From an uncultured Clostridia bacterium (GTDB lineage: Bacteria > Bacillota > Clostridia > Oscillospirales > CAG-272): DNA of 29,151 nucleotides. Of this stretch, positions 5,607-14,873 are shown in pieces. The position numbers and the translations under genes were made by a program. Numbering within the stretch: the first letter of the stretch is position 1; each line of letters begins with the position of its first letter. Location: positions 1 through 29,151 of the forward strand of contig CAJGCT010000021.1 of assembly GCA_904501985.1 (NCBI GenBank), written 5' to 3'. The notes beneath the pieces are model-generated. The model saw nothing but the letters and a program-made list of their open reading frames with translations. It did not search any database and was not told the origin of the DNA.

Positions 5607-6779
5607 ATGATAGAAAAAACAATTGCAATTCTCGGCTCAACGGGATCGGTGGGACAGCAGACTGTAGAGGTCGCCGCCGATCTTGGGGTTAAAACCGAGG
5701 TTCTTGCCGCATCACGGGACGTGAAAACAATGGAATCCCAGGCGCGGCTTCTTAAGCCGCGCACCTGCGTTATGGAAAACGAGGACGCGGCAAAGGAGCT
5801 TAAAATAAAGCTTGCTGACACCGGCATTACCGTTCTTGGCGGTCATACAGCACTTCTTGAAGCGGCGGCGTGTCCTGCGGCAGATGTGGTATTCAACTCG
5901 GTAGGCGGCAGTGCGGGACTTGAACCTACTCTTGCGGCGCTTAAAGCCGGCAAGAGGATAGGTCTTGCCAACAAAGAGAGCATCGTTATGGCAGGCGAGA
6001 TCGTAAACCGCACCAAAAAGGAGTGCGGCGGCGAGATAATTCCCGTTGACAGCGAGCATTCCGCCATATTCCAGTGCCTTAACGGGCGGAGCGGTGCAGA
6101 GATAAGCCGCATACTTCTGACCGCGTCCGGCGGACCGTTTTTCGGTATGAGCAGGCGTGAGATGGAGGGAATAACCCCTGAGCGCGCGCTTGCGCATCCC
6201 ACCTGGAAGATGGGCTCAAAAATTACAATAGATTCTGCGACTCTGATGAACAAGGGCTTTGAAGTTATCGAAGCGGTTCATCTTTTTGACGTTTTACCGG
6301 ACACTGTTGAGGTTGTGGTTCATCGCGAGAGTATAATACATTCTATGGTAGAATATACTGATAATGCGGTTTTGGCACAGCTTTCCGTGCCGGATATGCG
6401 CCTTTGTGCGCAGTACGCCATGACCTACCCCGAGAGAGTTCCCGGTCTTATGGGGCGGCTTGATCTTACTGCGCTTGGCAAGCTGACATTCTTCAAGCCG
6501 GATTTCGAGAATTTCCCCCTGCTTGCGCTTGCTTACGACTGCATAAAGGCAGGCGGTATCATACCTGCGGCACTCGTCGCGGCAGACGAGGCGGCGGTTG
6601 AGGCATTTATCGCCGGCAAGATCGGATTTACCGCAATCTCCGATGTAGTCTCCGAAGCTATTTCTCGCATTAAGAACATCCCCTCGCCGACCATCGGTGA
6701 CATCCTCGCCGCGGCAAAAGAAGCCCGTGGGATTGCGAGTGGGATAGTTGGGAAGCAAGGGGTTACGGTCGCTTTTTGA
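5607..6779 (+). CDS. dxr: 1-deoxy-D-xylulose 5-phosphate reductoisomerase
   Basis: Second step of the MEP isoprenoid pathway: NADPH-dependent conversion of DXP to MEP. It has 390 residues, normal. Seen: the NADPH loop ILGSTGSVGQQT (about 8-19), GLANKESIVMAGE, the metal-binding PVDSEHSAIFQCL, the substrate loop ASGGPFF, and HPTWKMGSKITIDSATLMNK. The last residues, GVTVAF, and the TGA stop are encoded by the left terminal repeat of the mobile element that begins at about 6763, so the natural C-terminus was probably replaced. The strong RBS GGAAG (5571-5575) is separated from ATG 5607 by hairpin IV of the leader. It sits beside cdsA, uppS and ispG, as is usual in Firmicutes. Confidence 0.97.
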   Translation: MIEKTIAILGSTGSVGQQTVEVAADLGVKTEVLAASRDVKTMESQARLLKPRTCVMENEDAAKELKIKLADTGITVLGGHTALLEAAACPAADVVFNSVGGSAGLEPTLAALKAGKRIGLANKESIVMAGEIVNRTKKECGGEIIPVDSEHSAIFQCLNGRSGAEISRILLTASGGPFFGMSRREMEGITPERALAHPTWKMGSKITIDSATLMNKGFEVIEAVHLFDVLPDTVEVVVHRESIIHSMVEYTDNAVLAQLSVPDMRLCAQYAMTYPERVPGLMGRLDLTALGKLTFFKPDFENFPLLALAYDCIKAGGIIPAALVAADEAAVEAFIAGKIGFTAISDVVSEAISRIKNIPSPTIGDILAAAKEARGIASGIVGKQGVTVAF

Positions 6780-7274
6780 GCACATCGCTTGCGATGTGCT
6801 GAAAGCATCCGCAAAAACTTTATACAAGGAAATAGCACACCGTTAAGGCAACGCGAATGCAGAATCGCTCATGCGCACGATTCGCGCCGCCTGCATGGCC
6901 CCGCACCATTCCGGCGGCTTGGATGTGCGGTTATTGTTTGTACGGTGTGGCGCGACCGCAAGGCGGCGCGCGTCACATGGGGTTTTTTGTCTAAACTGAA
7001 GGGGAGACGTCCTCGACGCCACGTTCCACCACAATTCTAACTTTAATCTGAATTCCGTCAAAAAGTTGAAGATGCAGCGGTACGGTATATGTGGTTGCCG
7101 GGGAAGGGGACCCGGCTGTCGGGAGCGCGGTATGCAAACACGCTGTCGTACACGCAAAAAAATACCACAATTGGAGCATTAAAGAAACAAATTCGATGCT
7201 ACAATTGTAGGAGCATAGGGGGACCCACTGTATAAAGTTTTTTGCGGAGCTTTTTTTCAAAAAAGCGACCGTAA
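6763..7274 (+). mobile_element. Full-length non-autonomous element with terminal inverted repeats (copy 2)
   Basis: 512 bp. The left end (6763-6826, TTACGGTCGC... to TTTATACA) is the inverted complement of the right end (7229-7274, TGTATAAAG... to GCGACCGTAA). The left half carries the conserved hairpin block at 6882-6922 (GCCGCC...GGCGGC). The right half carries the conserved core at 7093-7139, including GAGCGCGGTATGCAAAC. The left end differs by a private hairpin GCACATCG-CTTG-CGATGTGC. There is no transposase and no convincing ORF: a MITE-like element. It fills the 546-base gap between dxr and rseP and overlaps the end of dxr. Confidence 0.8.
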
Positions 7275-7325
7275 TTCCTATACGCCCCACCCCGTACCCC
7301 CCATTTTGAAAAGAGGTAAACGTCA

Positions 7326-8357
7326 ATGAACATATGGCATATATTGCTGACACTGCTTATGCTGTCGGTGCTGATACTGCTCCATGAGCTTGGTCACTAT
7401 ACCGCGGCAAGGATATTTTCCGTGCCGATAAACGAGTTTTCTCTGGGAATGGGACCGAAGATATTTTCCAGACGCTCTAAGAAAAGCGGAACTGTGTATT
7501 CGCTGAAGCTCCTGCCCATCGGAGGATACGTCTCCATGGTGGGCGAGGACGAGACCACCTTTGACGAGGACGGATTTTCAAATAAGCCTGTGTGGCAGAG
7601 AATGATAATCACCGCGGCAGGCGCATTTATGAATTTCGTGGCAGGCTTTGTTTTGATGGCGGTGGTCGTCATGATGTCGAGCGGACTTGGAAGCACCACC
7701 GTGCACAGCTTTGCCGACGGCGCACTTACGGAGCAGACCGGACTTCGCGTGGGCGATAAAATTATCGCGGTGGGCGGCGAGCGCGTGTTTGTGGCAGGCG
7801 ATCTCTCCTACGAGATCATGCACGACGCCACCGAGCCTGTTGACCTTACGGTTATCAGAAACGGCGAGAAGCTTAGGCTTCACGACGTGGTTTTCCCAAC
7901 AGACATCTCTGAGGGGATAGAATTCGGCAGAGCGGACTTTTCCACCGAGCGTGAGGCTAAAAACTTCGTGAACGTGGCAAAACACACCTTCTTCCGCTCC
8001 GTTTCAGCGGTGAAAATGGTGTGGGAGTCGATAATCGACCTTCTTTCGGGAAAATACGGAGTCGAGCACGTTTCGGGACCCGTGGGTGTCACTACAGCTG
8101 TAAGCGATGCGGCGAAAAACGGCGTCGGAAGCTTCCTTTTTCTGACGGTTGCCATAACTATGAATCTCGGCGTGTTCAATATACTTCCGCTTCCGGCACT
8201 TGACGGCGGCAGGCTCGCTTTTCAGCTTGTGGAGCTTCTTCGCGGAAAGCCCTTGAAGCCGGAGATCGAGGGATATATACATTTTGCCGGAATCGTTATT
8301 TTAATGGGGCTTATGGTTGCCATAACCTTTAAAGATGTCATTGGACTTTTTTCGTAA
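7326..8357 (+). CDS. rseP: RIP-type site-2 zinc metalloprotease
   Basis: Intramembrane protease (RseP/RasP family) that cleaves membrane-anchored anti-sigma factors and signal-peptide remnants. It has 343 residues. The first membrane helix carries the zinc motif HELGH (His20, Glu21, His24). A PDZ domain follows at about 120-200 (LRVGDKIIAVGGERV). The second family motif NILPLPALDGGRL lies in a late helix, with a final hydrophobic helix at the C-terminus. The start ATG is 8 bases after AGAGGT. It is followed 51 bases later by ispG, so the two are probably cotranscribed. Confidence 0.95.
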   Translation: MNIWHILLTLLMLSVLILLHELGHYTAARIFSVPINEFSLGMGPKIFSRRSKKSGTVYSLKLLPIGGYVSMVGEDETTFDEDGFSNKPVWQRMIITAAGAFMNFVAGFVLMAVVVMMSSGLGSTTVHSFADGALTEQTGLRVGDKIIAVGGERVFVAGDLSYEIMHDATEPVDLTVIRNGEKLRLHDVVFPTDISEGIEFGRADFSTEREAKNFVNVAKHTFFRSVSAVKMVWESIIDLLSGKYGVEHVSGPVGVTTAVSDAAKNGVGSFLFLTVAITMNLGVFNILPLPALDGGRLAFQLVELLRGKPLKPEIEGYIHFAGIVILMGLMVAITFKDVIGLFS

Positions 8358-8408
8358 GCGTAAAATTTGCTGTACTTGCGTGAATACCCTAACAAGAGGA
8401 TGATAAAC

Positions 8409-9467
8409 ATGAAAAATAACAGAAAACAGGTCCGCGTTGGCGGAATATATATAGGCGGCGGTGCACCTGTAACGGTGCAGTCCATGACAAACGTTGACAG
8501 CCACGACTTTGGCGCGGTGTATGCTCAGATTTCCGCTCTTGCGGCGGCAGGATGCGACATCGTGCGGCTTGCCGTTCCGGACATAGAGGCGGCGGACACC
8601 GTGGCGGCACTGAAAAAATCGGACATCACCGTGCCCCTTGTGGCGGACATACATTTTGACTACAAGATAGCTCTTGCCTGCGCCGCGGCAGGGGTCGACA
8701 AGATACGTATAAACCCCGGAAACATCGGCGAGCGATACAAGGTTGCCGAGGTAGTTGCCGCCTGCCGTGACGGTGGGATTCCCATTCGAATAGGAGTCAA
8801 CGGCGGCTCACTGAAGCGTGAGATACTTAACAAATACGGTGCTCCCACAGCAGAGGCGTTGGCGGAAAGTGCCATGGAGCACGTTCACATACTTGAAGAG
8901 CTGAATTTTTCGGACATTGTCATATCCATAAAGTCCTCGGACGTGCGCACCATGATAAACGCCAACCGCATACTTCACGGCACCTGCGACTATCCGCTTC
9001 ACATTGGTGTTACGGAGGCAGGAAGCGCGCACATGGGCACGCTCAAATCGGCGGTGGGTATTGGTTCGCTTCTGTGCGATGGAATCGGCGACACGATCAG
9101 AGTTTCGCTGACCGCTGATCCCCTGCTTGAGGTTAAAGAGGGCAGGGCGCTTCTTTCTGCGCTCGGACTTGGCGGCGGAGCGATTGATGTTGTATCCTGT
9201 CCCACCTGCGGCAGGACGAAGATTGATCTTATTGGACTTTCGGCGCGCTTTGAGGAGGAAATTCTTCCGTCACTTCGTCCATCGCGACGTCTTAAGGTTG
9301 CGCTTATGGGATGCGCGGTCAACGGTCCGGGCGAGGCGCGTGAGGCTGACATAGGAATCGCCGGCGGCGTCGGTGAGGCACTCCTTTTCAAAAAGGGCGA
9401 GATAGTTGGAAAATATCCCGAGGATCGCATACTTGAGGTTCTACGGGATGAGATAAATAGGATGTAA
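8409..9467 (+). CDS. ispG: 4-hydroxy-3-methylbut-2-en-1-yl diphosphate synthase
   Basis: Iron-sulfur enzyme of the MEP pathway making HMBPP from MEcPP. It has 352 residues, the short bacterial form: a TIM-barrel plus an iron-sulfur domain. [4Fe-4S] ligands are visible: Cys264 and Cys267 in SCPTCGRTKIDL and Cys302 in MGCAVNGPGEA. N-terminal VQSMTNVDSHD and MEHV/HIGVTEAGS segments fit the family. I chose ATG 8409, which is 9 bases after GAGG (8396-8399); the in-frame ATG 8400 touches that site. The gene is immediately downstream of rseP. Confidence 0.96.
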   Translation: MKNNRKQVRVGGIYIGGGAPVTVQSMTNVDSHDFGAVYAQISALAAAGCDIVRLAVPDIEAADTVAALKKSDITVPLVADIHFDYKIALACAAAGVDKIRINPGNIGERYKVAEVVAACRDGGIPIRIGVNGGSLKREILNKYGAPTAEALAESAMEHVHILEELNFSDIVISIKSSDVRTMINANRILHGTCDYPLHIGVTEAGSAHMGTLKSAVGIGSLLCDGIGDTIRVSLTADPLLEVKEGRALLSALGLGGGAIDVVSCPTCGRTKIDLIGLSARFEEEILPSLRPSRRLKVALMGCAVNGPGEAREADIGIAGGVGEALLFKKGEIVGKYPEDRILEVLRDEINRM

Positions 9468-9472
9468 GGGAA

Positions 9473-9742
9473 TTACGCGCTTTCTTGAAAGAAAGCTGTG
9501 CAAAGAACTTTATACATGGGAATTATATAAAGGCAACGCGAGTGCTAAGCGTTAGAACGCCACATTCGCGCCGCCTGCATGGCCCCGCACCATTACGGCG
9601 GCTTGGGTGGCGGTAATTTTTTGTTGGTATGGCGATAATCGTTTATGTGGTGGGGCGCGGCCGCTTTGCGGCGCGCGGTGCGGCGAAACGCATCACCTGC
9701 GATGATACAGGCATCCTCGTAGGGGCGATTCACGAATCGCCC
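9473..9742 (+). mobile_element. Left-half copy of the element with a GTAGGGG palindrome (copy 3)
   Basis: It starts TTACGCGC with the hairpin TTTCTTGAAAGAAA and ...AACTTTATACA, has the conserved block at 9567-9606 (one change, ATTACGG), then ends in the palindrome GTAGGGGCGATTCACGAATC... at 9719-9742. The right half and right terminal repeat are missing. It fills the 322-base gap between ispG and polC; nothing else is seen there. Confidence 0.7.
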
Positions 9743-9789
9743 GTCCCTGTCCCCAAAAAACAGCATTACAAAAACAAGGCGGTGATACG

Positions 9790-12700
9790 ATGAACAAATT
9801 TGAGAAAATATTTTCAAAATATGAGCAGACCGACTCTGAGCGGCGGATTCTTGATGCTGCCTCGGAGGTTTCCTCGCGCGTAGACAAGGAAAGACGTGTC
9901 GTTGAAGTCACCGCGCATTTCCCCGAAATAATAAAGAAAAACACGCTTTACGAGATAGAAGAAAAGCTTCGCGCCGCTTATGATCTCACTGTAGTACGCA
10001 TTCTTCCCAGATACGATTCCGCGCTGTGGAATCCGTCCTACATACCCGAGGTGATGCTGGAGCTTAACCGTGTGGGAGCTGTATCACGGGGCTTTTTTAA
10101 CGAATACGATTTCGGTATTGACGGGGACAAGCTTGTAATCCGCCTTTCCTTCAACAACGGCGGTATCGAGCTTCTTTACACTGCCGGAACAAACGAGATA
10201 ATTTCAAATATAATCTTCGGCGAGTTCGGTATAAGATACAATGTTGAGATAATACAGGAGCAGGGATATGCGGAAGCTCCCATGCCAATTATCGCCGAGC
10301 AGATAGCGCAGATGGAAAAGACCGCCCGCGCCCAACAGCTTGACATGGCAAGGAGTGCCGCGCGACACGCGGAGGAGTCCGCTCCCGACCCGGAGGAGGA
10401 CAAGTACAAGGATTTTGAGCACATCGCGACCCTCAATTCCGGGGAAGTTACATACGAGGTTACCGACAGCATTTTCCACGTTGGCGGAAAGATATTCGAC
10501 GTTTCAGCTCCCGAATATATCATCGGCGATCCATTTGACATTGTGAATCCCGTGCCTGTGCGAAATCTTACGGGACCGCAGAAAAATATTGTGGTGCTTG
10601 GCGAGGTTTTCGGCTTTGAGACCAAGGAAACGCGCCGCGGTGACAAGCTTATACTCACCTTTGCCGTAACCGACAAGGATTCTTCTATTTACATAAAAAT
10701 GGCTCAGTCCAAGGAAGCACTTGAGCCTTATCTTACGAACATCAAGGACGGCATAACCGTTGCCATAAAGGGCTATGCCAAGATCGACACCTTTGATAAC
10801 GAGGCTATAATTGTGCCAACCGCTGTGGCGAAGATCGCCCAGAAATACCGCACGGATGACGCCGAGGAGAAGCGCGTGGAGCTTCACTGCCACACTCAGA
10901 TGTCAAGTATGGACGCCATAATTTCCCCCGGCGATCTTGTTAAGATGGCGCACAAATGGGGACACAAGGCGGTTGCCATTACCGACCACGGAAACGTTCA
11001 GGCGTATCCTCTTGCAATGATGGCGGCAGAGAAGCTTGGCGGCGAGATAAAGGTTATCTACGGAATCGAAAACTACTTTGTTGACGACACCGCGAGAGTT
11101 CTTTTCGGCGATTCGTTGGAGGAGTACATGAGCACTCCTTTTGACGGCGAATACTGCGTTTTTGATATTGAGACCACGGGTCTTTCTCCCCACAGCTGTC
11201 ATATTACGGAGATCGGCGCGGTGCTTCTTCGCGGAAACGAGGTCATTGACCGCTTCAACATTTTTTCCGACCCCGGAGAGCATATTCCCGAAAACATCAC
11301 CGAGCTTACGGGCATTACCGACGAAATGGTTGCCGGTGCGCCGGACAATGAATCGGCGGTAAGGCAGTTTCTTGAATTTGCCGGCAACCGCATACTTGTG
11401 GCGCACAACGCATCCTTCGACGTTTCCTTTATACGCAAGGTGGCAAACGAGTTCCGCATACCGTTCACAAATCCCTATATGGACACGGTGGCGTTGTCGC
11501 GGTACGCAAATCCGGAGCTTAAAAAGCACAAATTAAACATTCTTGCAGAGTATTTTGAGCTTGGCGACTTCAACCATCACCGCGCCTGCGACGATGCTGA
11601 GGTGCTCTCAAAAATACTTATCTGCCTCTTTAAGAAAATACGCGGCGAGGGCGCGTCAAATCTTCGCGAAATGCAGCAGCTTATGAGCGAAAAGTCTGAC
11701 CCTCTCAAATTAAAGCCCTATCATCAGATACTCCTTGTAAAAAACAAGATAGGTCTTAAAAACCTTTACAAGATCATCTCAGAGAGCTATCTTAACTACT
11801 ACCGCCGAGTTCCGCGCACACCGAAAACGCTTATTGAGGAATGCCGCGAGGGACTTATAATCGGCTCTGCCTGCGAGGCAGGTGAGCTGTATCAGGCGAT
11901 TCTCCAAAATAAGACCGAGAAAGAGATTGAGGAAATAGCAAGCTTCTACGATTATCTTGAAATACAGCCTCTCTGCAACAACAGCTTTATGCTTGAAAAG
12001 GAGCTTGTTAAGAGCGAGGAGGAGCTTATTGCCATCAACAAGCGCATATATGAGCTTGGCAAAAAGCTTGGCAAGCCTGTCTGCGCCACCTGCGACGCCC
12101 ATTTTGCGGCAAAAGACGACGAGATAACGAGAAAGATACTGCTTGCCGGACAGAAATTCGCCGATGCTGACCGTGATATCGGTCTTTATTTCCGCACCAC
12201 CGAGGAGATGCTTCGCGAGTTTTGGTATCTCGGCGAGGAGGGTGCGCGAGAGGTTGTTATTACAAACACAAACCTTATCGCGGACATGATAGAGCAGGTA
12301 CGCCCCATTCCTGAGGGCACTTATACACCGAATCTTGAGGGAGCTGAAGAAGAGCTTCAAGAGAGGTGCTGGGACAGGGCAAAATCGCTGTACGGCGATC
12401 CTCTGCCTGAGATAGTTTCCACCCGTCTTGACAAGGAGCTTACATCCATTATAAAGCACGGCTTTGCGGTTCTTTACATGATAGCGCAGAAGCTTGTGCA
12501 GTACAGCGAGGAGCAGGGATATCTTGTTGGCTCACGCGGCTCGGTTGGCTCGTCTTTTGTTGCATCCATGTCGGGTATTTCCGAGGTTAATCCTCTGCCG
12601 CCCCACTACTACTGCCCCGAATGTCAGTATTCGGAGTTTGTTACCGACGGTTCAGTCGGCTCAGGCTTTGATCTGCCGGACAAGATGTGTCCGAAGTGCG

Positions 12701-14196
12701 GAACGAAGCTTATAGGCGACGGACACGACATCCCCTTTGAGACCTTCCTTGGCTTCTACGGCGACAAATCCCCCGATATTGACCTTAACTTCTCGGGCGA
12801 GGTACAGGGCAGAGTCCACAAGTACACAGAGGAGCTGTTCGGCTCGGAAAACGTGTTCCGTGCCGGAACGCTTGGCACTCTTGCCGCAAAGACGGCTTAC
12901 GGTTATGTGGTAAAATACCTTGAGGACCGTCAAAAGAAGCTTGGCAAGGCGGAGATCGCGCGGCTTGTGGATACCTGCGTTGGAATCAAGCGCACCACGG
13001 GACAGCATCCCGGCGGCATCATCGTTGTTCCGCGTGAATACGATGTTTACGACTTCACGCCGGTACAGCATCCTGCCGACGACCCTAACTCGGACATTGT
13101 TACCACCCACTTTGCATTTACATATCTTCACGACACCATTCTGAAGCTGGACGAGCTTGGGCACGATATGCCCACCAAGTACAAGTGGCTTGAAAAGTAC
13201 ACGAATACTTCGGTTATGGACGTTAAAATGAACGACAAGGCGGTGTACCGTCTCTTTGAGTCCACCGATCCTCTCGGTGTTACTCCCGACGATCTCGGAT
13301 GCCCTCTCGGCACGCTGGGGTTGCCCGAATTCGGCACGCGCTTCATTCAGTCGGTGCTCTGCGATGCGAAGCCCAAGAACTTCGCTGACCTTATGCAGAT
13401 ATCCGGTCTTACCCATGGCACGGACGTGTGGCTGGGAAACGCGCAGGACCTCATAAAAGACGGAATCTGCGACATTTCGCAGGTTATCGGTACGCGTGAC
13501 GGTATCATGCTTGTACTTATTCAGCAGTACGGTCTTGAGAACGCCATGGCGTTCAAGATAATGGAGGATGTACGAAAGGGTAAGGGACTTAAGCCGGAAT
13601 ACGAGGCTGCCATGCGCGAGCACGGTGTGCCCGATTGGTACATTGCTTCCTGCAAGAAGATAAAATATATGTTCCCAAAGGCACACGCGGCGGCATACGT
13701 TATGTCGGCGATACGCCTTGGCTGGTACAAGATATACTATCCCCTTGAATTTTACGCGGCGTTTCTTACGGTTGCCCCCGGCGGCTTTGATGCGGAGATC
13801 GCCATGAGCGGTCGAAGCGGAATCAAGGCTGTCATGGAGGAGATTCGCAAGAAAGGCACAGAGGCGACTCAGAAGGAAAAAGAAACGGTTGACACCTTTA
13901 TGATGGTAAACGAGATGTACAGCCGCGGTCTTAAATTCCTGCCTGTTGATCTTTTTAAATCCGAGGCGTTCGCTTTCAAGCCGGAAAACGGTGCTATCCG
14001 TATGCCGTTCACGGCCATGGGCGGTCTTGGCGAAAAGGCGGCTGAAAAGATAGTTGAGGTCAGAGACCGTGAAGAGCTTCTCTCAATTGAGGAGCTTCAG
14101 ATAAAAGCCGGTCTCTCCAAATCCGTTATTGATCTTCTCCGCAAAAACGGTGCTTTCGGTGATCTTACCGAAACCTCGCAGTTGTCGTTCTTTTGA
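9790..14196 (+). CDS. polC: DNA polymerase III alpha subunit, Gram-positive PolC type
   Basis: Replicative polymerase with built-in proofreading. It has 1468 residues, the usual PolC length. Order: N-terminal domain; OB fold (about 245-340); PHP domain (from about 360, VELHCHTQMSSMDA, AITDHGNVQAYP) split by the DEDDh exonuclease (about 455-620: CVFDIETTGLSP, VAHNASFDVSF, HHRACDDAEVL); polymerase part with GSRGSVGSSFVASMSG. A four-Cys zinc site, YYCPECQ...MCPKCGTK, lies at about 940-975, and the catalytic SPDIDLNFSGEVQGRV is near 995. The start ATG follows AAGGCGGTGATACG. In many Firmicutes rimP-nusA follow; here the histidine operon follows, so synteny breaks at the copy-4 repeat. Confidence 0.98.
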   Translation: MNKFEKIFSKYEQTDSERRILDAASEVSSRVDKERRVVEVTAHFPEIIKKNTLYEIEEKLRAAYDLTVVRILPRYDSALWNPSYIPEVMLELNRVGAVSRGFFNEYDFGIDGDKLVIRLSFNNGGIELLYTAGTNEIISNIIFGEFGIRYNVEIIQEQGYAEAPMPIIAEQIAQMEKTARAQQLDMARSAARHAEESAPDPEEDKYKDFEHIATLNSGEVTYEVTDSIFHVGGKIFDVSAPEYIIGDPFDIVNPVPVRNLTGPQKNIVVLGEVFGFETKETRRGDKLILTFAVTDKDSSIYIKMAQSKEALEPYLTNIKDGITVAIKGYAKIDTFDNEAIIVPTAVAKIAQKYRTDDAEEKRVELHCHTQMSSMDAIISPGDLVKMAHKWGHKAVAITDHGNVQAYPLAMMAAEKLGGEIKVIYGIENYFVDDTARVLFGDSLEEYMSTPFDGEYCVFDIETTGLSPHSCHITEIGAVLLRGNEVIDRFNIFSDPGEHIPENITELTGITDEMVAGAPDNESAVRQFLEFAGNRILVAHNASFDVSFIRKVANEFRIPFTNPYMDTVALSRYANPELKKHKLNILAEYFELGDFNHHRACDDAEVLSKILICLFKKIRGEGASNLREMQQLMSEKSDPLKLKPYHQILLVKNKIGLKNLYKIISESYLNYYRRVPRTPKTLIEECREGLIIGSACEAGELYQAILQNKTEKEIEEIASFYDYLEIQPLCNNSFMLEKELVKSEEELIAINKRIYELGKKLGKPVCATCDAHFAAKDDEITRKILLAGQKFADADRDIGLYFRTTEEMLREFWYLGEEGAREVVITNTNLIADMIEQVRPIPEGTYTPNLEGAEEELQERCWDRAKSLYGDPLPEIVSTRLDKELTSIIKHGFAVLYMIAQKLVQYSEEQGYLVGSRGSVGSSFVASMSGISEVNPLPPHYYCPECQYSEFVTDGSVGSGFDLPDKMCPKCGTKLIGDGHDIPFETFLGFYGDKSPDIDLNFSGEVQGRVHKYTEELFGSENVFRAGTLGTLAAKTAYGYVVKYLEDRQKKLGKAEIARLVDTCVGIKRTTGQHPGGIIVVPREYDVYDFTPVQHPADDPNSDIVTTHFAFTYLHDTILKLDELGHDMPTKYKWLEKYTNTSVMDVKMNDKAVYRLFESTDPLGVTPDDLGCPLGTLGLPEFGTRFIQSVLCDAKPKNFADLMQISGLTHGTDVWLGNAQDLIKDGICDISQVIGTRDGIMLVLIQQYGLENAMAFKIMEDVRKGKGLKPEYEAAMREHGVPDWYIASCKKIKYMFPKAHAAAYVMSAIRLGWYKIYYPLEFYAAFLTVAPGGFDAEIAMSGRSGIKAVMEEIRKKGTEATQKEKETVDTFMMVNEMYSRGLKFLPVDLFKSEAFAFKPENGAIRMPFTAMGGLGEKAAEKIVEVRDREELLSIEELQIKAGLSKSVIDLLRKNGAFGDLTETSQLSFF

Positions 14197-14209
14197 TGGC
14201 GTGCGCAAT

Positions 14210-14733
14210 CGTTTGTGTATGAGAGTTACGGTCGCTTTCTTGAAAGAAAGCTCCGCAAAGAACTTTATACAAAGGAATTGCACACCGCTACGGCAATGTG
14301 ATTGCAGAATCGTTAGACCGCACTACTCGCGCCGCCTGCATGGCCCCGCACCATTCCGGCGGCTTGGATTGCGGTAATTGTTTGTGTGGGGGGCGCGACC
14401 GCGAGGCGGCGCGCGTTACATGGGATTTTCGTCTAAACTGTAGGGGGCTACGTCCTCGACGCCCTGTTTTATCACCATTCTAACTTTAATTTGAATTCCG
14501 TCAAAAAGGTGAAGCTGAAACGGTAACAAATACGTGGTTGCCGGGGTAGGGGACCCGGCTGTCGGGAGCGCGGTATGCAAACGCGCTGTCGCACATAAAA
14601 AACGCCACCATTGGGAGCACCACGCTCTAAATTATGTAATGCCAAACGTTGGGGCATGGTCAGCCCACATGTATAAAGTTTTTTGCGGAGCTTTTTTTCA
14701 AAAAAGCGACCGTAACTCCCATACCCAAACACT
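14210..14733 (+). mobile_element. Full-length non-autonomous element with terminal inverted repeats (copy 4)
   Basis: About 525 bp. The left repeat (CGTTTGTGTATGAGAGTTACGG..., 14210-14271) and right repeat (TGTATAAAG... to GCGACCGTAACTCCCATACC, 14670-14733) are long inverted complements of about 62 bases with scattered mismatches. The hairpin block is at 14328-14368, a GTAGGGGG palindrome at 14439-14466, and the right-half core at 14536-14582. It is closely similar to copy 2 along most of its length. No ORF of credible origin. Together with about 70 bases of his promoter region it fills the 705-base gap between polC and hisZ. Confidence 0.8.
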
Positions 14734-14808
14734 CCTGCACTTTCCCCCAAAATAGGCAAAATAACAAAAACTTTCAGCGTGTGAACGGGATATAGGGCAT
14801 ATTGCATA

Positions 14809-14837
14809 TTGACAATGTTGATTTATTATGTTATCAT
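14809..14837 (+). promoter_or_regulatory. Sigma-A promoter of the histidine operon
   Basis: Perfect -35 TTGACA (14809-14814), 17-base spacer, -10 TATCAT (14832-14837), 65 bases before the hisZ start. It is the only strong promoter seen for the ten his genes. Confidence 0.85.
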
Positions 14838-14840
14838 ATT

Positions 14841-14857
14841 AGTGTACTAAAGTGTAC
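14841..14857 (+). promoter_or_regulatory. Direct repeat AGTGTAC x2 at the his transcription start (possible operator)
   Basis: AGTGTAC occurs at 14841-14847 and 14851-14857, exactly 10 bases (one helical turn) apart and just downstream of the -10 box, where a bound repressor would block initiation. No T-box or attenuator structure is visible in the short leader, so a DNA-binding repressor is the simplest idea. TrpR-like YerC/HisR regulators are known for Firmicutes his genes, but I cannot match the motif from memory. Confidence 0.4.
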
Positions 14858-14873
14858 GGTGAAAAAACTACCG

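Noticed and set aside
6789..7157. ORFs on both strands of the repeat (e.g. 6789-7040 and 6843-7157 minus) that read similar peptides in copies 1-5
   Set aside because: The similarity follows from the DNA repeat itself; frames differ between copies, are broken in some, and lack ribosome binding sites.
12661..13686. 341-codon open frame antisense to polC
   Set aside because: Shadow of a GC-rich, codon-biased gene; no family features and fully inside an intact polC.
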